A DNA stretch of 34,626 bases from a bacterium (GTDB lineage Bacteria > Campylobacterota > Campylobacteria > Campylobacterales > Sulfurimonadaceae). Under the pieces are notes generated by a model that saw nothing but the letters and a program-made list of their open reading frames with translations, had not been told where the DNA came from and made no database searches. Position 1 is the stretch's first letter. Each line of letters begins with the position of its first letter. Where the stretch lies: positions 1 through 34,626 of the forward strand of contig JAHJJX010000025.1 in NCBI GenBank assembly GCA_018822665.1. Direction: 5' to 3'. A program made the translations under genes and the position numbers. This document shows, in pieces, positions 24,706-33,999 of the stretch.

Positions 24706-27700
24706 ATCTTTTTCTTTGGTGCTCCAGATAAAGATGAGCGGGATAAAGAGCAAGGTTAAAAAAGTTCCGACAATAAGACCGCCGATAGCAACTGCTCCAA
24801 GGGGTGCGAGTCTTTCCAAACCTATGGCGCTTCCAAGTGCGACAGGAATCATCCCTGCGGTAACCGCAAAAGCTGTCATAAGAACAGGCCTTGTTCTGAT
24901 TTTGATAGATTCAAGCATCGCTTCGCGTTTGTTGAGACCCTCTTTCATTCTCTGCAATGCAAAATGGATAAGTAAAATCGCATTATTTACTATCACTCCG
25001 CTGAGAAGAATAAAACCCATCATCGCCGGCATCGAGGTATGATAATTTAAAATCAGCATCAGCCAAGAAGCGCCTATGACGGTAAGGGGAATAGATACGA
25101 GTATCATCAAGGATATTTTTACGGAGTTAAAAAGCGTAATAAGTGTAATGAAAATTAACACAATGGCAAAAGCAATGGCTCCTATCATCCTTTTAGCTGA
25201 ATTTTCAAACTGCTTTATGTCTCCTGTTTGCTCCATTGTAACGCTTGACGGAAGGGCGATATCGGATGCATGTTCTTCAAAAGAACTCATTATGTGAGAT
25301 ATTGCCGCTTTTTCTCTATAACCGTATATATTGAGTGTGTATTCTAAGCCCTCTCTTGTTATAAGCGTAGGCTCAACAAGTTTTTTCACTTTTGCTAATT
25401 TTTTAAGTTCAACAAAACCTGTTTTTGTAGATATTTTTGTGCTGAGTATCTCTTCAATGTTTTGTCTTTGAGACTGATTGACCCAAACTCGTATAAGATA
25501 ATCGGAGCTGTTTTCTCTTATATACGATGAAGCAAGTCCGCCGCGAAGCAAGGTTTGAACCTGAGATAATATTTCCGCACTGCTAATATTGTAACTATGG
25601 GCTGTTTTTTCATCTATCCCAAGGTCATAAACAATTTTATCCACATGCCAAGTTCTGGAGACTGAAACTATTCCTCGTGTTTTATACATGGCTTCTTCAA
25701 CCATATCTCCGGCAGTTAATAAATCATTTATATTTTCGCTGTAAAGCGTCACATCGAGGTTGGCTCGAATACTCGCTAGAGCAGTAGCCCCATAATCAAC
25801 CACTTCAAACTGTTTGATATTTTCAACTTTGGCTATCTCTTGTCTTAGATTTTTTTCTATATCCCAGATACTTGCTTCTCTTTTGTATCTGTCGACGTAT
25901 GTGGCCACGATGAGTATATTGTCAAGACCGCTTCCGCTCCCGATGCTGAGAACTCCTGCTTCGCTTCCGATAGAGCTTGAGATTCTGAGTATTTTTCCAT
26001 GCTTGTTTAAGATGGCATCCACTTGTTTTATAATCTCTTGACTTTTTGAAATAGGTAAATTTGAGTCCACTTTTATGGCAATTTTGACACCGCCTGTATC
26101 CATAGGCGGCATAAGTTCCCGTCCAACCGTCGGCATAATCCCTTTGATGCTTGTAAAAAATAAAAACAATAAAACGAGAAAATATAAAAATGCGATTTTT
26201 TTACTTTCTAATGCCATTTTTACACTATTTGTAAAAAAGTTTTGCACAAAATCCGTCACACGTCCAAAATATTTATGAAAAAACTCTTCAGATGTCAAAA
26301 TATATTTGTTATCTATTGCAAGGATTTTGAGAGATAACAAAGGAACAGCGGTAATCGAGATGATATAAGAAGCAAACAGTGCCAAGAGCAGGGTGCCTAC
26401 AAGCGGCTGAAAAACCGTTTGCGGATATCCGCCTACAAAAAGCATAGGTGCCAGAGCAATCATGGTCGTAATAGTTCCGGACAAATCGGCAAACATAATC
26501 TCTTTTGTTCCGCTAAAAACAGCTTTGTGAATATCGTCATGAAGCTCTTTATAATGCCTTTGGATATTTTCCATAACAACAACCGTATCATCAAGCAATA
26601 GGCCAAGGGCAAGGATGATGGCCGTGAGCGTCACGACGTTAAATTCTATCCCTACTATCCACATCAGGGCGATTGTGGCTGCGTAAACAATTGGAATGGT
26701 TAGCAAAACAACCAAGACCTGTCTAAAACTTGCAAGAAAGAAAAAGACAACGATGGTTGACATAATAATCGCATCGCGAAGGGATTCAAACATATTGTTT
26801 GTGCTTTGTACGATTGTGTCTTTTTGCGTGTCGCTTACTTCAAAGTTTATGTTTTGATATTTCTTTTTTAAAAGTTCTATCTCTTTTTCAACATTCTGAA
26901 TTGTTTTAACGATATCATCACTTTCCCCTCGCTGAATACTTAAAGCAATGGAGGCCTTGGAATTTCCAAAATACTCGGCACTGTTTTCATAATGGCTCAG
27001 CGATATATTGGCGATGTCGCCCAATTGTATGGCTTGCGTGATTTGTATATTTTTTAAAGCTTCGATGCTGTCTTTTTTAAGGGATGCTTTTAAAAGGTAT
27101 CTTGATTTTTCGTTATTGATAAATCCGGCTGCAAAATCTTGATTGTTTGCCGAGATGCTTGCGATAACTTGTGCTAGATTAAGGTTGAGCAATTCAAGTT
27201 TTTTCTTGTCTATCATCACTTGAATCTCTTTTTTATAGCCGCCGAAAATTTCAACATTGCTCACTCCGTCTACTTTTAAAAGTTTATGTTTGAGCTTTGT
27301 TTCTGCTAATTCCCGAATGTTTTCTAAAGAGAGTGTGTCATTTTTTGCAGAGAGTGCCATGGTGATAATAGGCGCGGTTGCAGAGGTGATTTTTATGATT
27401 TGCGGCGAAAGAATGGTGCTTGGAAGTTTGCTTTTTGTTTTCTCAAGCGCATTACTTACATCATTTGCCGCTGCGTCTATATCTTTGGAATATTCAAATT
27501 CGGCATTGATAACACTTACTTCATCGATGGTTGTTGAGTACACTCTTCTTACTTTATCGAGCGTGTAAAGCTCTTCTTCAACATTGACGGCAATATTGGT
27601 AGCCATAGACTTCGCAGAAGAGCCGTTTTGAACAATGACGACGGCAATCTGCGGATAATTTGAATCGGGGAAAAGCTTATGGTTTATTTTTGTGTACCCC

Positions 27701-27789
27701 ATGATTCCCAAAAATATAAACAGAGTTAAAAATGAAAATACAAAAGAGGGACGATTTAAGATTACCTCTATAAAACTATTGGATTTCAT
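24691..27789 (-). CDS. RND efflux transporter permease
   Basis: 1032 residues, the usual length of AcrB-type RND pumps, with twelve membrane segments in the classical 1+5 / 1+5 order. TM1 follows NRPSFVFSFLTLFIFLGIMG. TM4 carries the proton-relay Asp pair in LALGLLLDDTVVVMEN. TM10 reads GVIVNNAILLIHFA, where AcrB has a Lys that here is Asn. Two large periplasmic porter regions are present. It is the last gene of a tetR-tolC-mfp-rnd operon, overlapping the membrane-fusion gene by 14 bases. The likely role is proton-driven export of drugs, bile-like detergents or other toxic compounds across both membranes; the substrate is not evident. Confidence 0.93.
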   Translation of the reverse strand: MKSNSFIEVILNRPSFVFSFLTLFIFLGIMGYTKINHKLFPDSNYPQIAVVIVQNGSSAKSMATNIAVNVEEELYTLDKVRRVYSTTIDEVSVINAEFEYSKDIDAAANDVSNALEKTKSKLPSTILSPQIIKITSATAPIITMALSAKNDTLSLENIRELAETKLKHKLLKVDGVSNVEIFGGYKKEIQVMIDKKKLELLNLNLAQVIASISANNQDFAAGFINNEKSRYLLKASLKKDSIEALKNIQITQAIQLGDIANISLSHYENSAEYFGNSKASIALSIQRGESDDIVKTIQNVEKEIELLKKKYQNINFEVSDTQKDTIVQSTNNMFESLRDAIIMSTIVVFFFLASFRQVLVVLLTIPIVYAATIALMWIVGIEFNVVTLTAIILALGLLLDDTVVVMENIQRHYKELHDDIHKAVFSGTKEIMFADLSGTITTMIALAPMLFVGGYPQTVFQPLVGTLLLALFASYIISITAVPLLSLKILAIDNKYILTSEEFFHKYFGRVTDFVQNFFTNSVKMALESKKIAFLYFLVLLFLFFTSIKGIMPTVGRELMPPMDTGGVKIAIKVDSNLPISKSQEIIKQVDAILNKHGKILRISSSIGSEAGVLSIGSGSGLDNILIVATYVDRYKREASIWDIEKNLRQEIAKVENIKQFEVVDYGATALASIRANLDVTLYSENINDLLTAGDMVEEAMYKTRGIVSVSRTWHVDKIVYDLGIDEKTAHSYNISSAEILSQVQTLLRGGLASSYIRENSSDYLIRVWVNQSQRQNIEEILSTKISTKTGFVELKKLAKVKKLVEPTLITREGLEYTLNIYGYREKAAISHIMSSFEEHASDIALPSSVTMEQTGDIKQFENSAKRMIGAIAFAIVLIFITLITLFNSVKISLMILVSIPLTVIGASWLMLILNYHTSMPAMMGFILLSGVIVNNAILLIHFALQRMKEGLNKREAMLESIKIRTRPVLMTAFAVTAGMIPVALGSAIGLERLAPLGAVAIGGLIVGTFLTLLFIPLIFIWSTKEKDAESL

Positions 27790-28858
27790 TATCTGTCTCT
27801 ATTATATTTACTTCACTGTATTGAGGAAGAATGGAAAGTTTGGTTTGTGAAGCAATGGCGATTTTTTCAGGTACACATGGGAATATTATACTTTGATTCT
27901 CTTGAGTGAGTAAAACTTTTACATTTAAAAATTCAAATCTATTCTTATTGTAGACTACTATTTTTGTCTCAAAGTTATCATGTAAAATGGCTCTGTTATC
28001 AACAACACACCCCTCTATTTTGTTTATCATTATTTCTATATCGATATTTTCCCCATTGACGCTCGGTATGTTTTTACTAAGGGATACCTCCGCAACTTTG
28101 AGAGCATTCTGTGCATCGTTGTAAATAGTATTGATTTCGCCAATCTCTTCATGATTTAAAAAAACTTTCAAACCTTTTTTGATTTTTTTATCGACAAAAG
28201 AAAAGGTGAGCTTTTTATCCCTGCTGTTTAGTTTTATAATGGGTTTATTCGCTACGGCTAAATCACCCATATTTGTGATAAGCTCCGATACAATTCCTTC
28301 AAAAGGGGCTTTGATGTGAAGATATTCCAGCTGCGAGACAAGTGCATCTATCTTTTTTTGAGTGCTGAGCAAAGAAGCTTTTGAAGTCAAAAGAGAAACA
28401 TTGCTTAAGTCAAGCTGCTCTTTGGAGATTGCTTTGTTTTCATAAAGTTTTTGGTTTGTAGCAAATACTCGACTTTTATATTCAAACTCTTTTTGCGCGG
28501 CGGTTTGAGAGCTTTTTAATGAGTCAATATTTGTTACAATTTCGCTGTCGTCTATTGTGAGGAGAAGCGCTCCTTTTTTTACATAATCACCCTCAGAGAC
28601 TTTTATATTTTTTATATATCCGCTGAGCTTTGAAGATACGTTGATGCTTTTGTCCGCTTTGACATTCGCAAGATAGTTTTGTTTTTCTATCAGGTGTGAA
28701 TTCTCGGCATGTGCAAGTGTTACTGAAAGAGCCGGTTTTATTGCCGTGGGCATATTTGCCACCTCCGCTTTTTTTGCAATCAAAAACTTTCCTGCCGCTA
28801 GAGCGATTATTAAAAACAGAGCTATTGCAAGCACCTTTTTGTTAAAAATTTTACGCAT
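27776..28858 (-). CDS. RND periplasmic adaptor (membrane fusion protein)
   Basis: 360 residues. An N-terminal membrane anchor (VLAIALFLIIALAAGKFLIA, residues about 9-28) is followed by the split lipoyl/barrel-sandwich halves (VKADKSINVSSKLSGYIKNI and KGALLLTIDD; later YLHIKAPFEGIVSELITNMG) and a helical hairpin between them (AQKEFEYKSRVFATNQKLYE). It bridges the RND pump and TolC in the periplasm. The start codon overlaps the tolC stop as TAATG, and its 3' end overlaps the RND gene, so the three are translationally coupled. Confidence 0.92.
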   Translation of the reverse strand: MRKIFNKKVLAIALFLIIALAAGKFLIAKKAEVANMPTAIKPALSVTLAHAENSHLIEKQNYLANVKADKSINVSSKLSGYIKNIKVSEGDYVKKGALLLTIDDSEIVTNIDSLKSSQTAAQKEFEYKSRVFATNQKLYENKAISKEQLDLSNVSLLTSKASLLSTQKKIDALVSQLEYLHIKAPFEGIVSELITNMGDLAVANKPIIKLNSRDKKLTFSFVDKKIKKGLKVFLNHEEIGEINTIYNDAQNALKVAEVSLSKNIPSVNGENIDIEIMINKIEGCVVDNRAILHDNFETKIVVYNKNRFEFLNVKVLLTQENQSIIFPCVPEKIAIASQTKLSILPQYSEVNIIETDNEIQ

Positions 28859-30138
28859 TATAAATTTCCTTTTTCAAGTATGTATTCAATATAATAAACC
28901 GCTTTTTGGTAGTTGTATTTTGAATCTATCATCTGTGCTTTTGCCATCTCTTTTTGTGCATTTATGAAGAGTAAATCATTTATGGATGCCACTTCATTGT
29001 CGTATCTTATTTTTTCTATCGCAGCAGTTTTTGCTAAAAGTTCATATTTTGCATTTGTGCTCTTGTAGATTGCTATGGATTCATTGAGTTTTGCAAAGGA
29101 TGAAGTTATCTCTTTTTGTATCTCTCTTTTTAAATCATCTTTTTTGATTTTATTTTGCAATTTTTCAAGTTTTGTAGATTCCAACTCGGAGCTGTGGGCA
29201 CCAAAATCATAAAGGCTGTATTGCACTTTTAAACCAATCTGCCAAATTTCTTGGTTGTTAAAATCACCTTCGTTTGGATTTTTTGCATCGTTAAAACCAA
29301 AATTTTGCCCATAATAGCCATGGAGCGATACTTGCGGAAATAAGTAAGATTTTTTAATATCTACTTTTTTATCCATTATGTTTAGATTCAACTCTTGTAC
29401 TTTTAATCTCTCGAGAGTGTCTATGTTTTCTGCTTCATATTCTTGCTTGGATATCTCAATGCTTATATCTTCAAGTTCATCTATATCTTGATTAATAAAA
29501 TATTTTAACGATGCTTTTAAAATATCGATATTTGCCAATAATGTTTGTTGATTTGCTTTAATACTTTCCAAATCACTCATAGTTTTGAGCTCATCTATGT
29601 AGGCTTTTCGTCCAAGTTCCACTTCTTGATTGATTATAGAAGCGAAATCGCTTTGAACTTTGAGATAATTATTGACTGATTTTAATTGCTCATTAAGTGA
29701 CAAAAGAGATGCGTATATGTTTTTAACATTATAAATGATTTGCTCTTGGCTGAGTTTTTCAATGATTAAAGCGCTGTTTTTTTGGAGATTTTCAATTTCA
29801 ATGTTTTTTGTCTGCGCAAAACCTGTAAAAAGAGCAACCGAATAGTTTAGACCTACACTAAAAAGATTGTCCGTTGTTGCTATGGAAGGTGAAATGGAAC
29901 TCGGAGTGAGCGGGGCTAAAGTTCTTGGAAGATTATATTTATCGAAACTTCCGACCAAACTCAATTCTCCATAGTGAAGAGCTTCTTTTTGATGCACATG
30001 CAACTCTTTTATGTTTTTGTTCAGAGCAATCTCTTGGAGTTTTGTCGAGTTTTTGATTGCTAAATCTACACTCTCATCAAGTGTTAATGCTGCTAAAAAG
30101 ATAGCAGAAAGAGAAAAAATGCTAAGTATTTTAATCAT
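28858..30138 (-). CDS. TolC-family outer-membrane efflux protein
   Basis: 426 residues. Signal peptide about residues 1-17 (MIKILSIFSLSAIFLAA). The body has the internal two-fold repeat of long alpha-helical hairpins typical of the OEP family (LTLDESVDLAIKNSTKLQEI near the N-terminus; the second repeat begins near LKVQELNLNIMDKKVDIKKS), with beta-strand patches such as LVGSFDKYN and VSLHGYYGQNFGF. It forms the trimeric exit duct of the efflux complex. The start overlaps the tetR stop by 4 bases. Confidence 0.92.
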   Translation of the reverse strand: MIKILSIFSLSAIFLAALTLDESVDLAIKNSTKLQEIALNKNIKELHVHQKEALHYGELSLVGSFDKYNLPRTLAPLTPSSISPSIATTDNLFSVGLNYSVALFTGFAQTKNIEIENLQKNSALIIEKLSQEQIIYNVKNIYASLLSLNEQLKSVNNYLKVQSDFASIINQEVELGRKAYIDELKTMSDLESIKANQQTLLANIDILKASLKYFINQDIDELEDISIEISKQEYEAENIDTLERLKVQELNLNIMDKKVDIKKSYLFPQVSLHGYYGQNFGFNDAKNPNEGDFNNQEIWQIGLKVQYSLYDFGAHSSELESTKLEKLQNKIKKDDLKREIQKEITSSFAKLNESIAIYKSTNAKYELLAKTAAIEKIRYDNEVASINDLLFINAQKEMAKAQMIDSKYNYQKAVYYIEYILEKGNL

Positions 30139-30752
30139 AGTGTTTCCCCGTGTTTCAGAGAGTTTAAAATCATGGCGGCTATCTTCTCAGCAGCTTTTAA
30201 AATGCTAAAATCAACCGTAGTCTGCGCCTCTGAATCTATCTCGTTTTGGATTTTATGGCGTACTTTTTGAGTGTTAATCAAAAATGACAATGAACCGACG
30301 ACCATCATTTGTATGAGTACAGGTTCTACGCAATGAAATACTTTTTTCTCGGTACCTGTTTGTATGATTAAAGTGAGTATTTTGAAAATTCTAAGCATCT
30401 GCTTGAGTGCCAAAGTCGGCATGTTCTCACCTCCGTTGGACATCTCTCTCATTAACAGGGAAGATACATTTTTATTTTTATTCAACTCTTTTGCAAACGT
30501 AACAATATACGCATGAAGTTTTTGTTCAACATCTTCATATTGAGCGATGTTTTTTTCGATAGCCTCGGCAACACCTTGTAAATTGTTTTGTAAAATGGAC
30601 TCATAGAGCGCATTTTTGTCTTTAAAATGGTAGTAAATTGCCGCTTTTGTAATATAACAAGGTTTTGTAATATCGTCAATCGAAGTCGCTGCATAGCCGT
30701 TTTTCGCAAAAAGTTCTTGGGCTGTTTGGATGATTAACTCTTTTTTTGTCAA
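30135..30752 (-). CDS. TetR-family repressor of the efflux operon
   Basis: 205 residues from a TTG start with AGGAG 6 bases upstream. The N-terminal HTH matches TetR proteins: ELIIQTAQELFAKNGYAATS, IDDITKPCYITKAAIYYHFK, DKNALYESIL. The C-terminal 140 residues form the variable helical ligand-binding and dimerisation domain. It is the first gene of the operon, so it should repress itself and the tolC-mfp-rnd genes and be released by a pump substrate. The position of a TolC gene directly after it, in a 4-base overlap, supports this. Confidence 0.92.
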   Translation of the reverse strand: MTKKELIIQTAQELFAKNGYAATSIDDITKPCYITKAAIYYHFKDKNALYESILQNNLQGVAEAIEKNIAQYEDVEQKLHAYIVTFAKELNKNKNVSSLLMREMSNGGENMPTLALKQMLRIFKILTLIIQTGTEKKVFHCVEPVLIQMMVVGSLSFLINTQKVRHKIQNEIDSEAQTTVDFSILKAAEKIAAMILNSLKHGETL

Positions 30753-30778
30753 AGTATTCTCCTAAATGAACGTTAAGT

Positions 30779-30807
30779 ATTCTAACTCAACAAAAATATA
30801 TTGTCAA
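30779..30807 (-). promoter_or_regulatory. Sigma-70 promoter of the tetR-tolC-mfp-rnd operon
   Basis: On the minus strand TTGACA (30802-30807), 17-base spacer, TAGAAT (30779-30784). The short leader then holds ACTTAACGTTCAT, with the palindrome AACGTT, a candidate TetR contact, before the AGGAG ribosome site. Confidence 0.65.
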
Positions 30808-31029
30808 TATGCAGAATGTAAATACGTGTTTTTGGGAGTCTTCTATAACATTGAGTAAATATGCCCATTATGTTAAAAAGAAAGAGAAACAATTGAACAA
30901 AAAGTTGAGTTAAATAAAGAATTAAAAAACAAAATTAAAGCATTAAAATAGATTGAAATTTCAATTAGATTGATTTTTATGCAAAAATATATCAAAATAT
31001 CTCAATTAATTACAAACGAGACCTAATTT

Positions 31030-32286
31030 ATGTTAATAGAATTTAAAGTAAAAAATTATAGATCTATCAAAAATGAACAAGTTTTTACAATGGCTAAATC
31101 TAGTACAAAAGAACTAGAAGATACTAATATATTTTTGACTCCAGAAAAGAAAAAACCAATAAAACTACTTCGCAGTGCTACTCTATATGGAGCTAATGCT
31201 GTAGGAAAAAGCAATTTACTTAAAGCCATGAATGTTATGAAGAGAATTGTATTGAATTCTGATTCAAAAATTAAAAGAGGTACTAAATTACCGGTCACTC
31301 CTTTTTTACTTGATAGCGAGACATATGATGAACCTACGGAGTTGGAAGTTATATTTATATCCAAAGAGGTGCGATATCAATATGGTTTTGTTTTAAACAA
31401 TAAAATGATTTTAGAAGAGTGGCTTTATGCATTCCCAGAAGGAATAGCTCAAACTTGGTTTGAGAGAAATTATAATGAAGAAACACAAATAAATGATTGG
31501 TATTTTGGCTCAAAATTAACAGGTAATAAAAAGATTTGGAGCGAATCAACTCGTGATAATGCACTGTTCTTATCAACGGCAATTCAGCTAAACAGTGAAC
31601 AATTAAAGCCTGTGTATGATTGGTTTAATGATATTTTTCATATTTTAGATAGTACTGCCAGGTTAGACCCAAGTTTTACTTATGAGTTATATCAACAAGA
31701 GAAGTATAGAACTGAAATCAATAAGTTTTTGGCTATTGCAGATTTAGATATAGAAGAATTGAAAATCACTGAAGAAGAGTTTGATTTATCAAAACTTCCC
31801 TCTGATATACCAGATGAGCTAAAAACTAAAATCTCTGAAGATATGAAAGACAAGAAGACGCTTGATGTTGCATCTTTACATAAAAGTATTCAAGGAAATG
31901 ATGTTTATTTTGATTTCAATGAAGAGTCTGATGGAACTAAAAAGTTTTTAGCCTTTATTGGTCCATGGATAGATACATTAGAAAATGGTTATGTCCTTGT
32001 AATAGACGAACTTCATGACAACTTCCATCCTCTGATGGTTAGATTTCTTATTGAATTATTTCACAGTAAAGAGCTAAATACAAAAAATGCTCAGTTGATT
32101 TTTACATCTCATGAAACATCGGTAATGACACAAGAAATTTTTAGAAGAGATCAAATTTGGTTTTGTGAAAAGAAAAATAAAGCAACTGAACTTTTTTCAT
32201 TGGTTGAATTCAAAGCACGAAAAGGAGTGACTGATATAGAAAAAAGTTACCTCAGCGGTAGGTATGGAGCCTTACCATATTTTTAA
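31030..32286 (+). CDS. RloA/AbiLi-like AAA family ATPase
   Basis: 418 residues, full length: it starts MLIEFKVKNYRSIKNEQVFT, the usual beginning of this OLD/Smc-like class, and ends LSGRYGALPYF, the usual end. Walker A GANAVGKSN at 54-62; an ABC-type signature ESDGTKKFLAF near 300; Walker B VLVIDELHDNFHP near 323-330; H-loop FTSHETSV near 360. The middle is a helical insertion. Relatives (RloA, AbiLi, some PARIS/Septu-type ATPases) are usually paired with a second effector gene such as RloB and act in phage defence. No such partner follows: the next gene is a truncated methylase on the other strand. It uses TGG for Trp and has no in-frame TGA. A defence role is inferred. Confidence 0.82.
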   Translation: MLIEFKVKNYRSIKNEQVFTMAKSSTKELEDTNIFLTPEKKKPIKLLRSATLYGANAVGKSNLLKAMNVMKRIVLNSDSKIKRGTKLPVTPFLLDSETYDEPTELEVIFISKEVRYQYGFVLNNKMILEEWLYAFPEGIAQTWFERNYNEETQINDWYFGSKLTGNKKIWSESTRDNALFLSTAIQLNSEQLKPVYDWFNDIFHILDSTARLDPSFTYELYQQEKYRTEINKFLAIADLDIEELKITEEEFDLSKLPSDIPDELKTKISEDMKDKKTLDVASLHKSIQGNDVYFDFNEESDGTKKFLAFIGPWIDTLENGYVLVIDELHDNFHPLMVRFLIELFHSKELNTKNAQLIFTSHETSVMTQEIFRRDQIWFCEKKNKATELFSLVEFKARKGVTDIEKSYLSGRYGALPYF

Positions 32287-32524
32287 TTCTGTTGTGAAGC
32301 ATCATTTCCCATAAGTTTATTAATTCAGAATTTATATCGTTTATGGTTTCAATTTTTAATGGATTTTTAGCAAAAAACACACTCAGTCATCATCCAAATA
32401 CTTCAATATAATGCTTATGCTCTGGAAAAAGAGAAACAATTTCTTTAGAGAATTTAGATTTACCACCAACCCGACCAATGGGACTTTTTAATGTAGTGGT
32501 TTTTTGTACAATATTTTTATTCAT
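32285..32524 (-). pseudogene. dam: N-terminal fragment of a DNA adenine methylase, with UGA in place of glycine
   Basis: Read on the minus strand from ATG 32524: MNKNIVQKTTTLKSPIGRVG, GKSKFSKEIVSLFPEHKHYI, then EVFG-TGA-TGA-LSVFFAKNP, then KIETINDINSELINLWEMM. The parts match the Dam/D12-class methylases: a GGKSK near the N-terminus, the AdoMet motif E-x-F-x-G-G/A-x-S-V-F, and the NDIN motif followed by L-I-N-L-W. The two TGA codons (32387-32392) fall exactly on the glycines of the AdoMet motif, so the source genome reads UGA as Gly. About 80 codons remain of an expected 250-290; homology stops where the convergent AAA ATPase gene ends, so a junction lies at about 32286. It has its own promoter. 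Non-functional here as a methylase. Confidence 0.8.
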
Positions 32525-32554
32525 AATGTAATAGTTAAAATATAAAGTAACTAT

Positions 32555-32582
32555 ATTATAAACATAAAAAAGTGTTTGTCAA
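32555..32582 (-). promoter_or_regulatory. Promoter of the methylase fragment
   Basis: On the minus strand TTGACA (32577-32582), 16-base spacer, TATAAT (32555-32560). Just downstream lies ATAGTTA-N10-TAACTAT (32531-32554), the same half-sites as the XRE operators at 1592-1654. Confidence 0.6.
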
Positions 32583-32589
32583 ATTTATT

Positions 32590-33999
32590 TTAAAGTTCCC
32601 TACTTCGTAATTCTAAAACAATCATAAGATATGTTTGTATAAACTCTTTAACGCCTTGCTCAAAATTTGGTTTACTTTTTTTAAGTTTTTTTGCATCTTT
32701 TTCGAGTTTGTCAAGAAGCAGCATAAGCTGTGCAATATCCATTGCAAACTCTTCACCAAATACTTTAGAACACTCTAAGATAAAATCTTGCGTGAATTGA
32801 TCTAAATTATGACGGAGTTTTAGGATGTCAAATATAAACGCTGGAAGAATATGTAATTTTTGTAGGGTATTAAACGGTTTAGGAGTGTTTGCTAAAGCAA
32901 ATAGTGAGTCTATCATATTCATATATTCATCAACAAGATTGTCTCTTCTTGCACCGACTGTATCAAGTTGTGTGAATTCTTCATATGTTGTTAAAACGCT
33001 ATCGATAAGTTTTTCATATAACTCTGTATAGCTGACTCTAAGTGTACCAAGTACAGGGTGTTTTTGCATCAGAGCATCTACAACACTACTCTTTGGAGGT
33101 AATGGAATGTGTGCGTATTGTGCAAATAGGTACATAGTAACTTCAAAGAGATTTATATCTAATTTATTTTGTCCAATCTCATCCTGAAATGTTTTGAGAA
33201 GTTTTTTAGAGAGCACTAAATTTTTATTTATCGCATGTTTTTCACTTATAAAATTATCTAGTAAGGCACTTTTGGCAAATGTATCTTTTTGCGGATATTT
33301 AGCAGTTTGCATCTCAATCAGTCCAAGCGGTAAAAAAAGTCTCTCAAGAAGCCTCGTCTCTGCAATGAATGTAAAAATATCAAGCTTATCTTTTTCTCCA
33401 TAATTAAGAACTTCTAAATCATCAATGCTATCTTCTATGATTGGATACATGTCAAGAAGCAGGGCTGTATAAACTTCTGCTGTTCGAAAGTCTCTTTCTT
33501 TATCTCTTAAAAGCTGTAGCATAATGAGTGAAGAGTTGTGGACACACATCGCTTCTTGATGCCTATCAAAATAGCCGATATTCATACCTAACATAATATT
33601 AAAGAGGATTATATACTGCTCATGAGGAGTCAAAGATAGAAATTCATTCCCTTTTTTAGTGAGCAATAATTTCCCTTTTTGCACTTTAATTAGCTTTAAA
33701 CTTTCAGCGACAACTCGTGCCATATTCGCACTGAGATTTTCTTCTTCATAAAATCTGCTCTGAACGCTTAAAAATCGTTGGTCTGATATAGTAGCAGCTA
33801 CTTTAACTATACTTTTTACTACTTTTGTGGGCAAAAATCCATTTTTTGTGAGTGTTAAACCTTTTAAATCAATACTTTGGAGTAATACATTTATACCTTT
33901 GAGTAAGGGTGCTTCAAACTTTTCTAAAGTAAAAAACTCATTATTTAGTTTTATGCCTATATTTTGTAAATTCTTTAAGCTCTCTGGATACATTGACAT
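32590..33999 (-). CDS. Unknown 469-residue cytoplasmic protein
   Basis: No family recognised with confidence. It starts MSMYPESLKNLQNIGIKLNN (the third codon is also ATG). The protein is leucine-rich and almost entirely helical, without signal peptide or membrane segments. GLTLTKNGFLPTKVVKSIVK near 50-70 and KVQKGKLLLTKKGNEFLSL near 105-125 look like winged-helix-type elements, so a DNA-binding or regulator role is possible. The last 40 residues are Lys-rich coiled coil (KLEKDAKKLKKSKPNFEQ). Standard code, no in-frame TGA. Its gene begins just before the 390-base gap that precedes the tRNA genes. Confidence 0.75.
   Translation of the reverse strand: MSMYPESLKNLQNIGIKLNNEFFTLEKFEAPLLKGINVLLQSIDLKGLTLTKNGFLPTKVVKSIVKVAATISDQRFLSVQSRFYEEENLSANMARVVAESLKLIKVQKGKLLLTKKGNEFLSLTPHEQYIILFNIMLGMNIGYFDRHQEAMCVHNSSLIMLQLLRDKERDFRTAEVYTALLLDMYPIIEDSIDDLEVLNYGEKDKLDIFTFIAETRLLERLFLPLGLIEMQTAKYPQKDTFAKSALLDNFISEKHAINKNLVLSKKLLKTFQDEIGQNKLDINLFEVTMYLFAQYAHIPLPPKSSVVDALMQKHPVLGTLRVSYTELYEKLIDSVLTTYEEFTQLDTVGARRDNLVDEYMNMIDSLFALANTPKPFNTLQKLHILPAFIFDILKLRHNLDQFTQDFILECSKVFGEEFAMDIAQLMLLLDKLEKDAKKLKKSKPNFEQGVKEFIQTYLMIVLELRSREL

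Noticed and set aside
30868-30951. Open stretch reading KERETIEQKVELNKELKNK and then KIKALK before the RloA-like gene
   Set aside because: It is preceded by TAA, has no start codon and no ribosome site. It is probably a coiled-coil tail of a lost gene, but too short to support as a feature.
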